Source: Pratylenchus scribneri
Taxonomy: Eukaryota > Nematoda > Chromadorea > Rhabditida > Pratylenchidae
Direction of reading: 5' to 3'
DNA length: 64,000 nucleotides
Assembly: GCA_030063045.1 (NCBI GenBank)
Contig: JAQSEB010000138.1
Coordinates: 620,001 to 684,000 of the forward strand
Below the pieces are notes generated by a model that was given only the letters and a program-made list of their open reading frames with translations, did no database searches and was not told the origin of the DNA. The position numbers and the translations under genes were made by a program. How positions within the stretch are numbered: the stretch's first letter is position 1; every line of letters begins with the position of its first letter. Positions 58,595-64,000 of this stretch are shown here, one piece after another.

Positions 58595-59283
58595 CTGAAT
58601 GTTGAATGATGAAATATGTTGAAATATTTTGAAAAATATGCTGATTGATGATGACATACCAACATATTCATTTTTTTTCAAATAATTTTCATTACTTAAT
58701 AAAATGGGAAAAATAATCGATCACATTAATAAATTTGAAATATTAGTGGCCTTAAACTAGACGGTGGGTAATGTTTCAGCGCCAGTATACGAAAAAATTT
58801 AATATTTAAAATTTTTAAATTTTTTTTTTAATTTATTGAAGGCCAAATTTTATACTACAACAAATTTTTATCATTATTTTTAAAATTTTTTAATTTATTT
58901 TTTGAAATTTTGTGGCTCTTTTTTCAAAAATATTTATGAAAATTCAATAAAAAAAATTTGAACTTAAATGCCAACTTATATATAAAATAATTTATGTGAT
59001 GAAAAAATATCAGGAAAAAAATATTTTTAAAATTTTTTTTGCCGCGTTATCAAATAAATTTTTAATATTATTAATTTTTTTTTATCATTATTTTAAAAAA
59101 TTTTTAATTTAATTTTTACTCAAATTTTGTGCGGTTCTCTGTTTAATCATGTTATGAAAATTCAACAAAAAAAATTGAACTTAAATTCCAAATTATAGAA
59201 AATAATTTCTGAGATTCCTTAAACTACCAAAAAATTGACTTTATAGTTTAATTTATTATTAATCTAAATAAGTATTTATTCAA

Positions 59284-59400
59284 CTTCTCCAACCAATAAT
59301 TGAAAGAAGAATTAAAAATTGCAATTAAGCTTCCATAAAAATGAACAAATAATTGGACAGATTCGACAATGGAAGTGACAATCATTATTTGATAATAGCA
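59284..59400 (-). pseudogene. Serpentine-receptor exon copy (duplicate)
   Basis: Same sequence as 53041-53157, with the same lost donor; it came with the segmental duplication. Confidence 0.5.
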
Positions 59401-60322
59401 CATATTATATAAAAAAATTAGAACTTAAATGTCAACTTATAAAAATAATTTATGAGAAAAAAAAAATGTTAGAAAAATATTTTTAATAATTTTATTCGCC
59501 GTATTATCAAATAAATACTAGGTAAATTTATTTCATTATTTTTAAAATTTTTTAATTTTTATTCATATTTTAAATGCGCCGCTCTCTAAATATTTTATAA
59601 AAATTCAACAAAAAAATAGGACAATTGATTCATTAGAAATCAAAAAATATTTTCACTGAAAAAAGCATTTTTGTATGTAAAAGAAGAAAATTTTGTCTGT
59701 TAGATTTTTTATATTACTTTAATTTTTTATCAAAAATTTTTAATTTAATTTTTTATTCAAATTTTGTTTGCAGATCTTTCGATGCATTTTATAAAATATC
59801 CAACAAAAAATTCAAACTTATATTCCAAATTATATAAAAAAGTTTATGAGTTGAAAAAAATATTTTGCAAAAATTTAATACTTTTTTTGCTGCATTAGCA
59901 AATAAATTTATACTATAATTTTTTATTATTTTTTTAATTTTTTAAATTAATTTTTATTCAGATTTTGTATGATTGGTTCTTTAAACATTTTATAAAATCT
60001 AACAAAAAATTAAAACTTAAATGCAATTTATATAAAAAATTTTATGAAATGAAAAAATATTTGAAGAAATTATTTTTAATACTTTTATTCGGAGTATTAT
60101 CAAATAAATTTATATTGTTTATCATTATTTTTAAAAAATTTTTTAATTTAATTTCTATTCAAATTTTGTATAATTTTACTCTCTTAAGCATTTTGTGAAA
60201 TTTAACAAAAAATTGAATTTAAATCCAAAATTATAGAAAATAATTTATGAGATGAAAAAATATTTTTAAAAAATTATTTTTAATAATTTTGTTCGCCGCA
60301 TTATCAAATAAATTTATGACTG

Positions 60323-60661
60323 TACGACATATGCGGAAGCGACATGTGCCGAGAGAGGTAAAGCTCCTGAAGCATTGTTCATAGCATTTTATTGGGCATA
60401 AAATCAACTACAAAATGATATCCAAAAATATTGGCTATGTTGAATATTCATCGAATTATGGGTTATGGCCAAAAAATTTAATTAAAATTATATTTGTTGC
60501 GGTTTTTTGGCCATAACTCGGGGAATATTCAACATTGGCCAAAGCTTTCGATATATAGCTAATATGCTTTATAAAATCTATAAACAATGACACAGCAACT
60601 TTACAACCGTCGACACCAGAATGTTTCGTCAGAAAATTGTTGTATATCAGCAAATGTCGTA
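60323..60661. mobile_element. Foldback element, family B (duplicate)
   Basis: Identical in layout to 54080-54418 and carried by the segmental duplication, not an independent insertion. Confidence 0.8.
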
Positions 60662-61103
60662 TCATGAAATTTATAATATTTTATTTTTTTTATCATTATT
60701 TTATAAATTTTTAATTTAATTTTTATTCAAATTTTGAAAAGGTTTCTCTCTGAACATTTTGTGAATATTCAGCAAAAATTTTGAATATAATTTCTAAATT
60801 ATAGAAAATAATATATGAGATGAAAAAATATTTTGAAAAAAATTATTTTTAATAATTTTATTGGCGAAAATAAATTTGTACTAAAGTCAAATTTTTATCA
60901 TTATTTTTAAAATTTTACTTTTATATTCAAATTTTTTTGTCTTTTCCTTTATACAATTTTGTGAAAATTCAATAATAAATTGGAACTTAAATTCAAAATC
61001 ATAAAAAATAATTTATGGGATGCGAAAAAAATCTATGCAAAATTTAACTTTATATTTTAATAATTATTTAAATAATTTAACTAAGAAAAAAATTTTTACT
61101 CAC

Positions 61104-61232
61104 CTTCTCAAACCAATAATTGAATGATAAATTAAAAATTGGAATTAAGCTTCCATAAAAATGGACAAATAATTGGACAGAATCGACAATGGAAATGACA
61201 ATGACAATCATTATTCGATAACATATGTTCAT
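61104..61232 (-). CDS. Serpentine (Srt-like) receptor exon, intact
   Basis: On the minus strand an acceptor TATTAG precedes 43 codons, MNICYRIMIVIVISIVDS and QLFVHFYGSLIPIFNLSFNY around a central V, ending in WFEK before a consensus donor GTGAGT. The CY-x-IM...D-x-x-QL pattern and hydrophobic profile resemble the second/third membrane region of nematode Srt chemoreceptors. No neighbouring exon can be joined with confidence. An open stretch at 61370-61570 (minus) and a short membrane-like frame at 62964-63056 (plus) are the only other coding-like bits nearby. It may belong to a decayed receptor gene. Confidence 0.45.
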
Positions 61233-61369
61233 CTAATAATTTTTATGGAGAAGAAAATCTAATTGAAAAAATATTTAATATTAATAAAAATTATTTAATA
61301 TTATAATTAATTAGTTAATTACTGGATTCCCTCTATTAATAGCAAAATTGAACCAAAAATTTTACCATT

Positions 61370-61573
61370 TCATTTTAGGTTTCGTTCCTGTCTTTTTTTC
61401 AGTTTGGTCATGGAAAATTCAATTTTACTAGCCACTAAATAAATTTCATTTTTTGGTCCGGATCCGGATAGTACCAATTTTACCTCAGTTCTATTCATGA
61501 ATATTTTGGATAAATAGACCAACAATCGCTCCAATGCCAAAATAAGGCAAAGAGGAAAAAGGGCAATTCAAAA
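61370..61573 (-). other. Open membrane-like frame, possible receptor remnant
   Basis: On the minus strand the frame reads IALFPLCLILALERLLVYLS and continues open through NRTEVKLVLSGSGPKNEIYL to a TGA at 61372-61370. It is locally GC-richer (TCCGGATCCGGACC). Its position upstream of the receptor exon would suit the N-terminal part of that gene, but the sequence does not look like a typical first membrane segment. Another frame over the same bases is also open and hydrophobic, so the call is weak. Confidence 0.25.
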
Positions 61574-63718
61574 TAAGTTTAACAAGCCATTCATAACCTT
61601 TAAAATAGTGGAGATTTTAATAATAAATTTTATTATTTTTTGTTGTCTTCAAGTAAATTTGTTTTATCAATTTAAAATATTTTTTAATTTAATTAAATGC
61701 GGAAGGTCGGTGTTTCATTTTTAAAAAGCATTAAAATAAATTCCTTTTATTGTACAAATAAAATAAGTAATTTATGAGATGCAAAATTTAGGGATAAATA
61801 ATTTTAATTTCTTTTGTTAAAATCTTAAATATTTTTTAATTTTATAATTTTTATAAATTATATTTATACTTCATAAATTTTCTATAATTATTTTTTTAAA
61901 TATTTTAATTTAATTTTTTATTCAAATTTTGTTCATTTTACTGTCAAGACATTTTGTGAAAATTAAACAAAAATTTGATCTGAAATTCCAAATTATAGAA
62001 AATAATTTATGAGAAAGAAAAATATATTTTGAAAATAATTTTTTTCGCCGCATTATCAAATAAATTTAAATTTCTTTAATATCATTATTTTTAAAATTTT
62101 AATTTTTATTCACATTTTGTTATTTTCTTTTCTTAGCCTTTTTTAAAAATACAACAAAAAATTAGAACTTAAATGTCAACTTATTAAAAATAATTTATGA
62201 GATAAAATAATATTAAAAAATATTTTTAATAATTTTATTCGCTGAATTAGCAAATAAATAATAGGTTAAATTTTTTCAATATTTTTAAAATTTTTTAAAT
62301 TTTATTTTTGAATGTGGCGCTCTCTAAATATTTTATAAAAATTCAACAAAAAAATAGGACTTAAATGCCAACTTATATTTAAAATAATTTATGAGACGAA
62401 AAAAATTATTTTAAATAATTTTGTTCGCCGCATTATCAAATAAATTTATACTACTTTAATTTTATTATTTTTAAATTTTTATTCAAATTCTGTTCGGTCT
62501 GTCATGGACATTATATGAAAATTTAAAAAAAATTTTGAACTTAAATTCCAATTATAAATTTATGAGATGAAAAAAAATTTGTGAAAAAAATATTATAATA
62601 ATTTTGTACGCCGCATTTTCAAATAAATTTATATTACTTGAATTTTTTACCAATATTTTGAAATTTTTTAAATTTAATTTTTATTTAAATTTTGTTCAGA
62701 ATTTTTTGGATGAATTTTATAAAAAAAAACAAAATTTATCAATAAATAGCTAATACTTAGGGTTATGAAGCGCAATTTAGATCATTTTATTACTGATTTA
62801 TTAGAATTCAAAAAATATTTTCTCCGTAAAAAAAGCATTTTTTATGTAAAAAAAAAAGAAAATTTTTTCTGCAAAAATAATAACCATAAATTTATGTCAA
62901 ATCAAAAGCAAATATTATAAATTGATTCTACAACTTTACCATTATCTACCTTCATTATTAGACCGGTTTCATCCCCTGATCGATTGGATTATTATTATTT
63001 GCACACTAATTTTATCCATATTTTATATTTATTTAGAATTTAATTTGCAATTCTAAATTGTATTATCAATTATGAAATAATAAAATTTAGTTTTTTTAAA
63101 TATTTATTTGAGAAATAAGTATATCAAATAAATTTTTACTACTTTAATTTTTTTTTATCATTTTTTTAAAAATTTTATTTTTTATTCAAATTTTGTTCAT
63201 ATTTATGTGCTAGCATTTTATAAATATATAATAAAAAAATTAGAATTTAAATGCCAATATAATAAGATGAAAAATCTTTTGAAAAAATTAATTTTATTAA
63301 TTTGGTTTGCCGCAATAACAAATAAATTTATACAACCTTAATTTTTCATTCAAATTTTGTTCTTTGTTTGGGATCATTTTATACAATTCAACAAAAATTA
63401 GAACTTAAATGCCAACTTATATAAAATAATTTATGAGAAAAAATATTTTTTTAAAAATATTTTTAATAAATTTTGTTCGCCGCATTATCAAATAAATTTA
63501 TACTACTTTAATTTTTTATCATTATTTTTAAATTTTTAAATTTAATTTTTTATTCAAATTTTGAATATGTCACTTTCTATACATTTTGTGAAAATTAAAC
63601 AAAAAATTTGAACTTAAATTACAAATGATAGAAAATAATTTATGAGATTAAAAAATTTTTTTAAAATATTATTTTTAATAATTTTATTCAAAGAATTATC
63701 AAATAAATTTTATGACTG
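61574..63718. other. AT-rich array DNA with little else
   Basis: Continuation of the ~200-bp units. The only coding-like bit is 62964-63056 (plus), which after an ATTATTAG acceptor reads RFHPLIDWIIIICTLILSIF and ends at TAA. It is a possible isolated membrane-segment exon and not called as a gene. Confidence 0.4.
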
Positions 63719-64000
63719 TACGAGGAAGCGAGGCAAGCGAAATTTATAGACGAGAATGGTCTGGTATTTTTGAATTTTATGCAAAAACAATAGTAGATTC
63801 GTACTTTCGTGCTCTTCTCGTCGAGGCGCGTCGAATGGGATATTATATGTCAAAAAAAATTTTTTGAAAATTTTCAATCCATAAGGGGGCCCTTCACTTT
63901 TACGATTTTCTATGACCATAACTTGGCCAAAAGTTGTTGCCCACTGGAAATTTTTACATATTCTTACCCAGCTTGTCGAGCTCTTTCGAATGAGCTATTA
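63719..64000. mobile_element. Foldback element, cut by the window end
   Basis: It begins in the same array context as the elements at 54080 and 60323 (TATGACTGTACGA), but its interior carries CTCGTCGAGGCGCGTCGAAT near 63816 and, inverted, GTCGAGCTCTTTCGAATGAG near the edge, as in families C and 45225. The centre has CCATAACTTGGCCAAAA. The right end lies beyond the window. Confidence 0.6.

Larger units (their letters stand above)
58595..60740. repeat. Segmental duplication, right copy
   Basis: Counterpart of 52350-54496, differing at only a few positions, mostly homopolymer lengths. It includes the foldback element at 60323-60661 and the receptor-exon copy at 59284-59400. Confidence 0.9.
52560..63711 (-). 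repeat. Diverged ~200-bp AT-rich tandem array
   Basis: The landmark CGCCGCATTATCAAATAAAT, or near forms, recurs roughly every 200 bp, for example at about 53847, 54048, 54820, 55030, 55230, 62045, 62235, 62425, 62605, 63480 and 63690. Between landmarks the order is constant: a TTATTCAAATTTTGTTC block, then AACATTTTATAAAAATTCAA, then CTTAAATG.CAACTTATAT, then AATAATTTATGAGATGAAAA. The array is interrupted by the truncated gene copy, foldback elements and receptor exon copies. Copies differ from each other by about a fifth or more, apart from the duplicated segment. Confidence 0.8.

Overview
The window looks like nuclear DNA of a nematode. The base composition is very AT-rich. Genes are built of many short exons, with introns from about 40 bp up to over 1 kb. 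Intron acceptors are short (TTTYAG or TTTAAG), some introns use GC-AG boundaries, and the gene families seen (forkhead factor, Srt-like and other serpentine receptors, C2H2 protein) fit a nematode. A clade IV / tylenchid-type species is my guess from composition and is not proven. Coding sequence is a small minority. Most of the window is intergenic DNA rich in tandem repeats, minisatellites and foldback (MITE-like) elements.

Layout. 1-19.9 kb: no gene that I can support; diverged direct repeats, three foldback elements, a pyrimidine-rich array and three C15-C17 runs. 19.96-24.08 kb: a complete 12-exon forkhead transcription factor gene (+, 742 codons). 25.6-26.5 kb: a C-terminal tyrosine-kinase-like fragment. 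26.7-27.4 kb: a hAT-like non-autonomous element with an 8-bp target duplication. 27.8-29.7 kb: a 168/169-bp satellite with two unit types. 29.7-31.3 kb: an unknown two-exon gene (+) whose first exon overlaps, on the other strand, an M13 (neprilysin-like) zinc-site signature. 31.9-33.1 kb: a three-exon secreted EF-hand-like protein gene (-). 33.4-36.7 kb: repeats. 36.9-38.2 kb: the TM5-TM7 end of a serpentine receptor (-), followed upstream by a minisatellite. 39.6-40.2 kb: a foldback element with an 8-bp target duplication. 40.8-44.7 kb: a six-exon zinc-finger gene (+). 45.2-46.4 kb: two foldback elements, one beside its own empty site. 47.4-52.3 kb: an unknown eight-exon gene (+). 52.5-63.7 kb: a diverged ~200-bp AT-rich tandem array containing a 5'-truncated second copy of the unknown gene (56.4-58.6 kb), duplicated flanks, foldback elements, and four copies of a serpentine-receptor exon on the minus strand, at least one with an intact frame and splice donor.

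Cross-cutting signals. Intronic minisatellites of several unrelated genes share the core AAATCAGAA, and within genes this core always lies on the transcribed-sense strand. A second minisatellite core (AAATGTTTGG) behaves the same way. Several foldback elements share an inner core around GTCGA..CGCGTCGAATG. The truncation point of the duplicated gene abuts the end of such an element. Together these suggest that the repeat families shaped gene structure and duplication here. I see no tRNA, rRNA, CRISPR or operon-like cluster.
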